Shown here piece after piece: positions 56,288 through 64,000 of a DNA stretch of 64,000 nt. How positions within the stretch are numbered: the first letter of the stretch is position 1; each line of letters opens with the position of its first letter. The translations under genes and the position numbers were made by a program. The stretch comes from Prosopocoilus inquinatus. Its lineage: Eukaryota > Arthropoda > Insecta > Coleoptera > Lucanidae. Under the pieces are notes generated by a model, which was not told the DNA's origin, ran no database searches, and worked only from the letters and a program-made list of their open reading frames with translations. Location: the NCBI GenBank assembly GCA_036172665.1, contig CM069869.1:6712939-6776938 (forward strand), read 5' to 3'.

Positions 56288-57418
56288 TGTGGCGCGTCAC
56301 TCAGCTCACTACGTCACACTGAAGGGGTCAAGAAGTCGGGCCGTTATTATGCGTCATCGGCCGCCGGGCTGTCTATGCCGAACAAACTCGACTTTTCCAG
56401 AATCTTCGAAGATGGAACATAGGCGCCGGATTTTGCAAATATTGTCGGGTGCAATTTTTGTCGGTATCTAGTACAGTTTATAATGTGTGTAATATAACTT
56501 ATTCATAATTTAAAAGAGAACTGCCTTATGAATAAATACAACTGCCGACGGAGTCCTAGTTAAGAACTCAATAACAAAGTGACAAATATATGAAATAAAT
56601 GACAAGGTTATGAGTTCTGAATTTTTAATAATTACGATAATTTAATTAAGGGCTTCTTTTTTCCATTTGCGTGGCATTGAAAACGATTCTTAAGACGAAC
56701 ATATAGTCTTTAATAATAATTTGTTACACAAGTCCTGACTAATCAAATTAGATTGTGAACCACTATCAAGAAGTGCTCTACACATTTGAGGTCAACCTGA
56801 AGAATGTATTTCAATAAGATAATAAAATAAGTATTAAAATTGTCTTACCAATTTACTTTAGTGTCAGCGAGGAGGAAAGAAAAGTTTTTCCTGATCCCCC
56901 TGCTTAGTATTTTGACAATATTTTACAGGACACTGTGTTTTATACCAACATAATGCAACAGGTGGTGGTTTTTTGATTTGTGAACAAATAATACACTAAT
57001 AGCGTTTTCTACTGACTTACATTCTATGCACTGAGTGTGCACTAAGAGTATATCCAACTCACTTTATTACATGAGGTTAGAAAAAGATGGAGATACAGTG
57101 AGTACGCACACACGCAGTGCACGTCAGTAAACGCTATAAGTATGCTGTATTCCTGCTTTGGACGATGAATCTGGAAGAGCTAGCAATATTTTAAACAATT
57201 TGTAAATTTCTGGTAATCCTGTTAATGATAGATTTTCTTTAAAAAACTGTATTCTTTGAATTCATTAAATAAAAGGAGACTACCATGACACTACTTTGTC
57301 GGGTGCTCTCTAATACTTTTGCACCCAACAAAATCATTTGTCGGGTGCACGAGGCCCCTGCACCCAACGAAGCGGCGCCTATGAGATGGAACAAACAAGA
57401 AGGCAGCGTAAAATATTG
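56288..57418 (+). repeat. 3' LTR of copy B, split by insertion
   Basis: 56288-56417 and 57394-57418 are LTR; the rest is the hAT-type insertion. The remaining part was to the right of copy C and is not in the window. It differs from the 5' LTR of the same copy at many sites. Confidence 0.8.
56418..57385. mobile_element. hAT-type non-autonomous element, 968 bp
   Basis: AGATGGAA occurs at 56410-56417 and 57386-57393 (8-bp duplication), with TIRs CATAGGCGCCG and CGGCGCCTATG. Repeated subterminal GGGTGCA or TGCACCC motifs near both ends are typical of transposase sites. There is no transposase in it; short frames only. Confidence 0.88.
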
Positions 57419-57743
57419 TGGCGAGCCAACCTGACTTAGCGCAAGGCGTCAAGAAGTCGGTCCGCTGTTATGTGTCATCGGCCGTCACGCGGTCGAGGCC
57501 TACATCGAACAAACTAGAATCTTCCAGCGTAGAGACTTCCAGACGCCGGCAAATGATATAAAATCGCCCGGAGTTGACTCACCAGTCAGTCGAATTCGAA
57601 CAGCGAACGTCGAAGTTAGATTTTAGTGTGTAAATAAATTGTTACAAATAAATTAGTTTTTAAGCTTTATTAAATTACGGTTAAGTTTGTATCGAGTGTT
57701 TTATTCGTTTAAATAAATAAATTAAAACCCTAGAAACGTAACA
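57419..57743 (+). repeat. 5' LTR of gypsy copy C
   Basis: TGTGGCGAGCC ... CGTAACA, 325 bp, with TATAAAAT at 57557 and TCAGTC with A at 57588. It differs from the copy B LTRs in U3. Confidence 0.88.
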
Positions 57744-57844
57744 GTGGTGTCAGGTGTGGGGTTTGTGCAAATAAATAAACAATTTAAAGTAAATTAAATT
57801 TAATCAGATTATTAAATAAGTACAGTATCGGAAAAAAAAAAACA

Positions 57845-59372
57845 ATGGCTACGAGAAAAGTGTTGTTGAAAGACTTAAAAGTGGCCGAATTAAAAACCGA
57901 ATTGGAAGAACGAGAGTTAGAAACCTGTGGTTTGAAAGGCGCACTTCAACAGCGTCTCCGATCCGATTTGTTAACAGCTGGTGAAGATCCCAGAGACCTT
58001 CCTTTTTGAAATTTCGTGTGGTCCCGCCGATTTTAATAAAATCTTGAAAGATGAACTTCGAGAACAATCCAGAAATTTCAAGGACGAACTTCGAGAACAA
58101 TCCAGAAATTTGGACGAGAAGTTTCTAGAACAGTCTGGAAATTTAGAGAAGCTTAGAGAACAATCCAGACATTTAGAGGATAAGCTTCTAGAACAATCTG
58201 GAAATTTCAAGGACGAGCTTCGAGAACAATCCAGAAATTTAGAGGAGAAGCTTCTAGAACAATCTGGAAATTTCGACAAATTACAAAATAAATTGTTGGA
58301 ACAATCTAGAGACTTAGACGAGAAATTTCTAGAGCAATCCAGAAATTTCGACGAGAAACTTCTAGAACAGTCCGGAAATTTGAAGGGTGAATTTCTAGAA
58401 CAGACGAAAGGACTCGAAGATAAACTAGTGGTGAAAATATCGGAAGAAACAAGGAACCTGCAAGAAAATGTGGAAGAAATAATATTACAGCAGGATAACA
58501 AAATCAAAAATCTGGAACAAATCATGGCGGGGTTGCGAGTGTTCGGGGATCAGCCACCAGTAAAAGTACTAGAAAATAATGAAACCCGAATTGTGGAAGG
58601 ACCAGCAGAAAATTCTAAACTGAAAATAAAACCACCAACGTTCGATGGAAAGTCTTCTTGGCCGAACTACTTCAAACAGTTCGAAGCAGCAGCAAAGGCG
58701 AACAGATGGACGGCCAGCGAAAAAGCCACTTCGTTAATTGTGGCTTTGAGAGGGGACGCTATCGATGTGCTACAGACGATGCCGCCAGAGGAACAAGAAG
58801 ACTTCGACAAGCTGGTGAATAGGATGGAAATGCGTTACGGACAGGCCCATCTGACCGAGGTATACCATGCGCAGTTGAGGAATCGCTGTCAGAAATCCGG
58901 AGAAACTCTTCAGGAATTCGAAGCAGACGTAGCGCGTCTGGCCCAGTTGGCATATCCCACAGCTCCTGTTGAATTCCTCAAATGTTTGACGGTGCAGACC
59001 TTCATAGATGAAATCCGTGACCCAGACAACCAGCAGGCATTGAGAATGACCCATCCGAAGACGTCCAAGAACGCATTGGCTTATGCCTTGGAATTTGAAG
59101 CGGCGAGACGAGTCTCAAGAGGGCATGTCAAGGTGCGAGCGGCTATGGACTTCCAAGAGGAAGAAGAGGAAGAATCCGCTAACGCCAAGGTGGGATCTGC
59201 TATAAAGGAGCGACCCAGGGAGTATACCACCGCCGAGGATGTTCGCCGCATTGTGGAACAAGTCTTCAAGCAGAAGAAGCCGCTGGTGTGTTGGAAGTGC
59301 CAGGAGGAAGGACATGTTCGCAGGCGATGTCCAAAGCCCAGACAGGATCCAAGGAAGCCACAGTTAAACTAA
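57845..59372 (+). pseudogene. Gag of copy C: SAP domain, 11-residue repeats, capsid, CCHC knuckle
   Basis: The ATG at 57845 starts the SAP domain (VAELKTELEERELETCGLKG); an extra C near 57990 shifts frame, so the long open part starts at 57981 and ends at TAA 59370-59372. About nine repeats such as REQSRNLDEKF or LEQSGNFKDEL form a probable coiled coil, more than in copies A and B. The capsid region is followed by the zinc knuckle CWKCQEEGHVRRRC (CX2CX4HX4C), which only this copy keeps. It overlaps pol by 85 bases in the -1 frame. Confidence 0.87.
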
Positions 59373-62300
59373 GCCGGGTCGGTGCAGAGGGGCAAACGTC
59401 GACCCGTATTCAAAGGCCCCCAAAGACGAAAGCCAACCAAGTAATATTCCTACGGCAGTTAACCAGCAGTGTCTTCGTGGATGTCACCATTGATGACATT
59501 CCTCACACTATGTTGTTGGATACGGGTGCGACGAAGACCATCCTAAGACCCGACGTCATTAAGTCATCTGGACGCACCGAGCCGACCAAGTGGAAACTGA
59601 AAACTGCAACTGGAACATCAGCAACTGTCCACGGTGAAGTAGAGGTTATCATCACCATTGGTTCAACTCCAATAAAACACCGTGCACTGGTGGCAGATAT
59701 AGAGGACGATGCAATTTTGGGCATGGACGTCATGTGTGCCCACGGGTTCCAATTGGACTTAAAGCGTGGCGAGATGGCGGTCAATAATGAGGAGTTGGTT
59801 CTACATCAACGAGGGGACGTGGCCGCTCGAGTAGTCCTCGCTGAAGACGTTGTATTATCCAGCAGGACTGAGGTTATCGTCGACGCAAAACTGGACGGTG
59901 TTTTTCAAGATGGGCAAGTCATTATGGTTGAACCTAATACTGATGATCAAAGGATTGGAAGAGGAGTCCTCGTTGGGAAAATGTTGTTGACGACGAAGGA
60001 GGAAGTACCTGTCCGCCTGATGAACGTCAATTGTTTCTCTGTCAATATCAAGAAAGGAACAATCTTGGGAAGCTGCACCATGGTGTCCTCCATCTCCCGG
60101 CAACTTGAAACAAACGTGCCAGAAGCGAAAGTCCCAAAGAAATTATGGGAAATGGTTATGTCAACAGCCCAGGAATTGACTCCAGACCAGAAGACAAAAG
60201 CAAAGAATCTGATCGGCCGCTATCAAGATGTATTTGAGGTAGAAAATGGATCCAAGGGAAGAACTGATATCGTAAAACACAAAATAGAGACTGGAGAAGA
60301 AAGACCTATCCGTCAAGCTCCAAGGCGATTACCGTTGGCGAAGCGTGAGGAAGCGGAACGCATTATTCGCGAGATGGAAAAGGATAATGTAATAGAACCA
60401 TCAAGCAGCCCGTGGGCGTCACCAGTAGTGCTTGTGAAGAAAAAGGATGGGTCCACCAGGTTCTGTGTAGACTACCGGTTACTCAATAATGTCACCAAGA
60501 AGGACAGCTATCCCCTGCCACGGATTGATGATACCCTGGACACCCTGGCCGGCTCAAAGATCTTCTCAACTTTGGACTTAAAGAGTGGATATTGGCAAGT
60601 GGAGCTGGCGCCCGAAGATCGAGAAAAGACGGCGTTTTCCATTGGTATGGGTCTGTGGCAGTTCACAGTGATGCCATTCGGATTATGTAATGCCCCAGCG
60701 ACATTCGAGAGGTTAATGGAGACGGTTCTGAAAGGTCTGTCCTGGACAACGTGCATGGTGTACCTTGACGACATAATTGTCGTGGGAAAGACGTTCGACG
60801 ACCACCTAAGGAACCTGGAAGGAGTGTTCCAGCGGCTTCGCGGAGCTGGACTAAAGCTTAGCCTCAAGAAGTGTCACCTGTTCCAGAAGGAAGTGAATTA
60901 CCTGGGGCACATTGTTAATGGAAATGGAATCGCCGTGGACCCTGTGAAGATTCAGGTGGTGAAAGACTGGCCAACTCCCAGAAATAAACACCAAATAAGG
61001 AGTTTCCTTGGCCTGTGTAGTTATTATCGGCGCTACGTTCCTGGATTTGCAGACATTGCTAAGCCGTTGACAAAACTCACTGAAGAAGGTCGTCCATTTG
61101 AATGGGACCAACAGTGTCAAATTGGCTTTGAACAACTAAAGCAGTACTTGGTTAGTGCTCCTATTCTGAGTTATCCTCTCCCGGAAGGCAAATTCGTCGT
61201 GGACACAGATGCTAGCAACGTTGGGATTGGTGGCGTACTCTCCCAGATACAAGAGGGGCAAGAGAAGGTGATCGGCTACTTCAGTAAAGTCCTATCAAAG
61301 CCGGAACGAAACTATTGCGTCACAAGAAGGGAATTGCTAGCCGTCGTAAAAACGATAGAACACTTCTACAAGTACTTGTATGGTAGACGCTTCCTGCTGA
61401 GGACCGACCACGCCGCTCTAAAATGGCTTCTCCGTTTCAAGAACCCAGAAGGGCAAGTTGCACGATGGATCGAAGACTGTAAGCACTGTAGTCGTTTGGA
61501 CGAGAAAGTAGCCACGACTGCGAGGACAGCCATTGTTGACGACAAATGGCAAGCCGAAGAACTGCGAAGAGACCAGGAGAACGACCCGGATTTGAAATTA
61601 GTGCTAGAGTGGAAAAGCAGGGACGCGAGGCCTACCTGGGAAGAGGTAGCACCATGTGCACCATCCGTAAAATCATACTGGGCGCAGTGGGACTCCATAG
61701 TGTTGGATCGTGGTCTTCTGAGACGAAGCATGGAGAATCCAGAAGGCATGGAACAGAAGACACAGTTACTAATCCCCAAGAATAGGGTGCCAGAAGTTCT
61801 GGGGGAACTTCACGATGGAACTTCGGGAGGGCATCTGGGAATTAAGAAGACTATGGAGAAGGTGCGCGAAAGATTTTACTGGGTGAACTGCAAGGAAGAC
61901 GTGAAGGATTGGTGCAGAAAGTGTGCAGTCTGCGCAGCCAGTAACGGCCCCCACAGGCGGGGTAAGGCCCCCATGAGACAGTACAACGTTGGAAGTCCTT
62001 TTGAGAGAGTTGCCATCGATGTAGCCGGCCCGTTTCCAGAAACGAATGGTGGAAACAAGTACATCGTCGTGGTAATGGACTACTTTAGCAAGTGTGTTGA
62101 AGCTTACGCCCTACCTAACCAAGATGCAGTCACTATTGCGGAAGTCCTTGTCAGGGAATGGATCAGTCGGTATGGTGCACCTATGGAACTGCATTCAGAC
62201 CAAGGAAGGAACTTTGAATCGGCCTTGTTCAAGAACGTGTGTACTCTGCTCGGCGTCCGAAAAACTAGAACAACTGCACTCCACCCACAGTCGGACGGAA

Positions 62301-62740
62301 TGGTGGAAAGGTTCAATAGAACCATCAACCGACATTTGTCCAAGGTCGTTTCCAATCATCAGAGGGACTGGGACACGTACATCCCCCTGTTTCTAATGGC
62401 ATACCGCTCATCTGTTCATGAGACAACAGGGGAGACTCCCGCGAAAGTGGTATTCGGGCGAGAGCCGAGACTGCCCTGCGACCTGAAGTTTGGTGTGAAG
62501 CCTGGCGAAGTCTCTGCCGACGAATATTACGTGAGCAAATTACGCAGGAAAATGGATGATATCCACAACCAAGTGCGTCACAATATACAGACGGCCAGCG
62601 ATCGGATGAAGGAGCACTATGACATCAACGCTCAACACGGGGGATACCAACCTGGAGCACTGGCTGGCTTTATAACCCCCAAAGACGTCGAGGCCTCTCC
62701 CCAAAATTACAGACCTCTTGGGAAGGTCCTTACAAAGTGA
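59288..62740 (+). CDS. Pol of copy C: PR-RT-RH-IN (1150-codon open frame)
   Basis: Aspartic protease LLDTGATKT (Asp near residue 78), RT with FCVDYRLLNN and YLDD at 492-495, then RNase H with DTDASNVGIGG and TDHAALKWL. An in-frame deletion of about 30 codons after RWIE removes the HRAG...DALSR segment seen in A and B. Integrase has HDGTSGGH (H842), WCRKCAVC (C876) and D911, D971, E1007 (DD35E). A single-base loss near 62663 shifts the GPY/F region, so the frame ends with GKVLTK at 62740. It lies in the -1 frame relative to gag, with a candidate slippery site at 59363-59369. Probable translation only by frameshift. Confidence 0.88.
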   Translation: MLEVPGGRTCSQAMSKAQTGSKEATVKLSRVGAEGQTSTRIQRPPKTKANQVIFLRQLTSSVFVDVTIDDIPHTMLLDTGATKTILRPDVIKSSGRTEPTKWKLKTATGTSATVHGEVEVIITIGSTPIKHRALVADIEDDAILGMDVMCAHGFQLDLKRGEMAVNNEELVLHQRGDVAARVVLAEDVVLSSRTEVIVDAKLDGVFQDGQVIMVEPNTDDQRIGRGVLVGKMLLTTKEEVPVRLMNVNCFSVNIKKGTILGSCTMVSSISRQLETNVPEAKVPKKLWEMVMSTAQELTPDQKTKAKNLIGRYQDVFEVENGSKGRTDIVKHKIETGEERPIRQAPRRLPLAKREEAERIIREMEKDNVIEPSSSPWASPVVLVKKKDGSTRFCVDYRLLNNVTKKDSYPLPRIDDTLDTLAGSKIFSTLDLKSGYWQVELAPEDREKTAFSIGMGLWQFTVMPFGLCNAPATFERLMETVLKGLSWTTCMVYLDDIIVVGKTFDDHLRNLEGVFQRLRGAGLKLSLKKCHLFQKEVNYLGHIVNGNGIAVDPVKIQVVKDWPTPRNKHQIRSFLGLCSYYRRYVPGFADIAKPLTKLTEEGRPFEWDQQCQIGFEQLKQYLVSAPILSYPLPEGKFVVDTDASNVGIGGVLSQIQEGQEKVIGYFSKVLSKPERNYCVTRRELLAVVKTIEHFYKYLYGRRFLLRTDHAALKWLLRFKNPEGQVARWIEDCKHCSRLDEKVATTARTAIVDDKWQAEELRRDQENDPDLKLVLEWKSRDARPTWEEVAPCAPSVKSYWAQWDSIVLDRGLLRRSMENPEGMEQKTQLLIPKNRVPEVLGELHDGTSGGHLGIKKTMEKVRERFYWVNCKEDVKDWCRKCAVCAASNGPHRRGKAPMRQYNVGSPFERVAIDVAGPFPETNGGNKYIVVVMDYFSKCVEAYALPNQDAVTIAEVLVREWISRYGAPMELHSDQGRNFESALFKNVCTLLGVRKTRTTALHPQSDGMVERFNRTINRHLSKVVSNHQRDWDTYIPLFLMAYRSSVHETTGETPAKVVFGREPRLPCDLKFGVKPGEVSADEYYVSKLRRKMDDIHNQVRHNIQTASDRMKEHYDINAQHGGYQPGALAGFITPKDVEASPQNYRPLGKVLTK
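59363..59372 (+). promoter_or_regulatory. Candidate -1 frameshift site before the gag stop, copy C
   Basis: G TTA AAC TAA: a near-consensus slippery heptamer (GTTAAAC, first base not T) directly before the gag stop. A -1 shift enters the pol frame (GTT AAA CTA). No stimulatory structure was examined. Confidence 0.4.
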
Positions 62741-63451
62741 TGAAACGGATCAACGACGTCGTTTACCGCATCAGGAAGGTCCCCCATGGCAAACCCAAAG
62801 TAATCCACTTCAACCGGATAGCCCCTTACCATGGAGAAGCAGATGAAGGGACAGTACAAAGGGCGCAAGTTTCGGAAGTGAACTTCGAAACCTTCATGTC
62901 TCATCACGCCGAAGGAAGCAAGGCACGGTTTGGAGTGACCACGGAGAAGCAACAAGATCTCTTTAAAGTGCCACTGGAGTACAGTCTGGCCCACTGCGTA
63001 GCAGAAGACCTGAAAATGTCCAAAGGAATCGCTCAGGTGTTTAGGAAGAAATTTGGCCAAATCGAGGAGCTACGAAGACAGCATCCCATGGTAGGCAAGA
63101 GCTTGCAGATCATTGATTCGACGGCAGATCGGAGGCGCCACGTGCATTATTTAGTCACTAAGAAGACATCAAGCGGTAAACCTGACTATCAAAGTATATA
63201 GCCTGAGGAGACAGCTAATAGAGAACCATCAGATGAAGTTAGCCATACCCAAATTCGGCTGCGGATTGGACGGACTAGACTGGAGAGTAATTCGAAGCAT
63301 GCTGGAAGTCATCTTCCACAGAACGATAATTGAAGTCCTAGTCTGCAGCCACCACCCACAGGCAACAGTCAGCAACAGCAAAACCGTAGACTGTTACTTC
63401 TTCCAGGCGGGAAGTTGCAAGAATGGGCCAGCATGTAGATTCCGACACCCT
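62737..63451 (+). pseudogene. TARG1/OARD1-like macrodomain plus CCCH finger, copy C
   Basis: GPY/F end (VIHFNRIAPYHGEADEG) and macrodomain are in one frame here, with CCCC intact, indicating the original fusion. Macrodomain: DLFKVPLEYSLAHCVAEDLK, MSKGIAQVFRKK, YLVTKK; a 14-bp loss near 63197 shifts frame before the last third (FGCGLDGLDW, 63251 onward). The Lys of TKK and the Asp of GLD are present, so the ADP-ribose hydrolase site looks preserved. The CCCH finger at 63389-63448 (CYFFQAGSCKNGPACRFRH) is intact. LINE sequence begins right after. Confidence 0.88.
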
Positions 63452-63453
63452 CC

Positions 63454-64000
63454 TTATTGCGATATTTTTCGAACTATTTCCCCCCCAAATACTTCTGAAA
63501 CAGGAGGAATAGATGGTGTATCGTCTTTTATTATAACAAAAATCCTCACCTTTTATAAGCGAAGTATTGTCCTATCTTATTAATTTGTCTTTTCAGTAAG
63601 GAGTGTTTCCTTCGAAACCGAAGATAGCCATTATCCAACCCTTACCTAAAGGGGTAAAAGTAATTAATCTTTTTGAAAATTATCGTCCGATAAGTATTTT
63701 GACAACTTTTAGTCAAACTTATGAGAGTATTATAAATAAAAAACTCTGTCTTTATTTTACACAATTTTCATTATTGTTTTCATCTAATCAACGTGGTTTT
63801 ACACAAAATAAATCAACTGATACTGCCTGATATGTATTTTTGAAGCACATCTATAATGATTTAGACAGTGGTAAAAAAAATTTCATAGACTTATCTAAGG
63901 ATTTGGATTGTGTTAGTCATAATATATTACTCCGTAAATTAAAACGTTATGGGATTAACGGTGTAGCTCATCTTTGGTTTAAATCATATCTTTCGAATCG
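63454..64000 (+). pseudogene. Non-LTR retrotransposon (LINE) fragment, second copy
   Basis: Starts at TTATTGCGATATTTTTCG, identical to the LINE at about 3906, immediately after the CCCH coding part of copy C (joint at CCTCCTT). The frame 63603-63830 reads ENYRPISILTTFSQTYESII and NKSTDTA, RT motifs. Frameshifted after that; continues past the window end. Confidence 0.8.

Larger units (their letters stand above)
50737..57418 (+). mobile_element. Ty3/gypsy retrotransposon, copy B (macrodomain family)
   Basis: 5' LTR 50737-51069, primer site, gag-pol, macrodomain plus CCCH, and 3' LTR from 56288. The 3' LTR is interrupted by a hAT-type insertion (56418-57385) and then by copy C at 57419. It shares with copy A an 8-nt deletion at the zinc knuckle and a CCCC to CCC change at the IN/macro junction. 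It has lost about 495 bp in IN. It is inserted in the Polinton relic. Confidence 0.93.
57419..63453 (+). mobile_element. Ty3/gypsy retrotransposon, copy C (macrodomain family)
   Basis: Inserted in the 3' LTR of copy B. It has the best-preserved Pol. Order: 5' LTR, primer site, gag with full zinc knuckle, pol in the -1 frame, macrodomain plus CCCH, ending at 63453 where LINE sequence begins. It lacks the deletions that copies A and B share, so it represents the older form of the family. Its own damage is a base insertion in gag, a 30-codon in-frame loss after RNase H, a base loss in GPY/F and a 14-bp loss in the macrodomain. Confidence 0.93.

Noticed and set aside
57971..58525. Minus-strand 184-codon Ser/Cys-rich repeat protein (also 51354-51716)
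   Set aside because: It is the antisense reading of the Gag 11-residue repeats; the sense strand is the real coding strand.
1..64000. tRNA or rRNA genes
   Set aside because: No cloverleaf with A and B boxes or rRNA-like conserved sequence was noticed by reading; a covariance-model search was not possible.

Overview
The window looks like one stretch of an AT-rich arthropod (most likely insect) nuclear genome. It has short spliced introns, AATAAA poly(A) signals, LTR promoters of TATA-Inr-DPE type, non-LTR retrotransposon tails made of (TTA)n, Sailor-like and pogo-like DNA transposons, and a Polinton relic. The order of the insect cannot be fixed from the sequence. No rRNA, tRNA or CRISPR array was seen.

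Host genes: three paralogous spliced minus-strand genes encode an AIG1/GIMAP-like P-loop GTPase with a Cys/His-rich middle and a coiled-coil C-terminus (257-1891, 3' end not in the window; 5840-8409, complete; 41591-43661, complete but missing about 90 residues). The second and third lie in an 8.2 kb direct segmental duplication (5027-13242 and 40456-48399). The left edge of the second copy coincides with the end of a pogo-like transposon.

Layout: 1-2064 GTPase gene 1; 2449-2838 three tandem TWA-flanked MITEs; 3094-5805 non-LTR retrotransposon remains; 5840-13242 GTPase gene 2 and non-coding duplicated sequence; 15052-21162 Ty3/gypsy copy A (minus); 23231-25021 transposase scrap and foldback; about 25022-36750 a second, unrelated Ty3/gypsy element (plus), broken by a 2.6 kb TIR element, a Sailor-like transposon and a solo LTR; 37925-40455 pogo-like element; 40456-48399 duplicated segment with GTPase gene 3; 48425-48780 TGACCTTGA minisatellite; 48953-50736 Polinton relic; 50737-57418 gypsy copy B, whose 3' LTR carries a hAT-type insertion (56418-57385) and then gypsy copy C (57419-63453); 63454-64000 another LINE.

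Main discovery: both unrelated Ty3/gypsy lineages carry a TARG1/OARD1-type macrodomain (predicted ADP-ribosyl hydrolase fold). In copies A-C it follows the integrase GPY/F module and is followed by a CCCH zinc finger. In the second element it sits between RNase H and integrase, in an open frame continuous with the RNase H tail. The A-C family also has a SAP domain and variable 11-residue repeats in Gag. The second element also carries an env-like gene resembling the chuvirus-type glycoprotein. Two placements of the same enzyme type suggest repeated capture or relocation of a macrodomain by gypsy elements, perhaps to counter host ADP-ribosylation.
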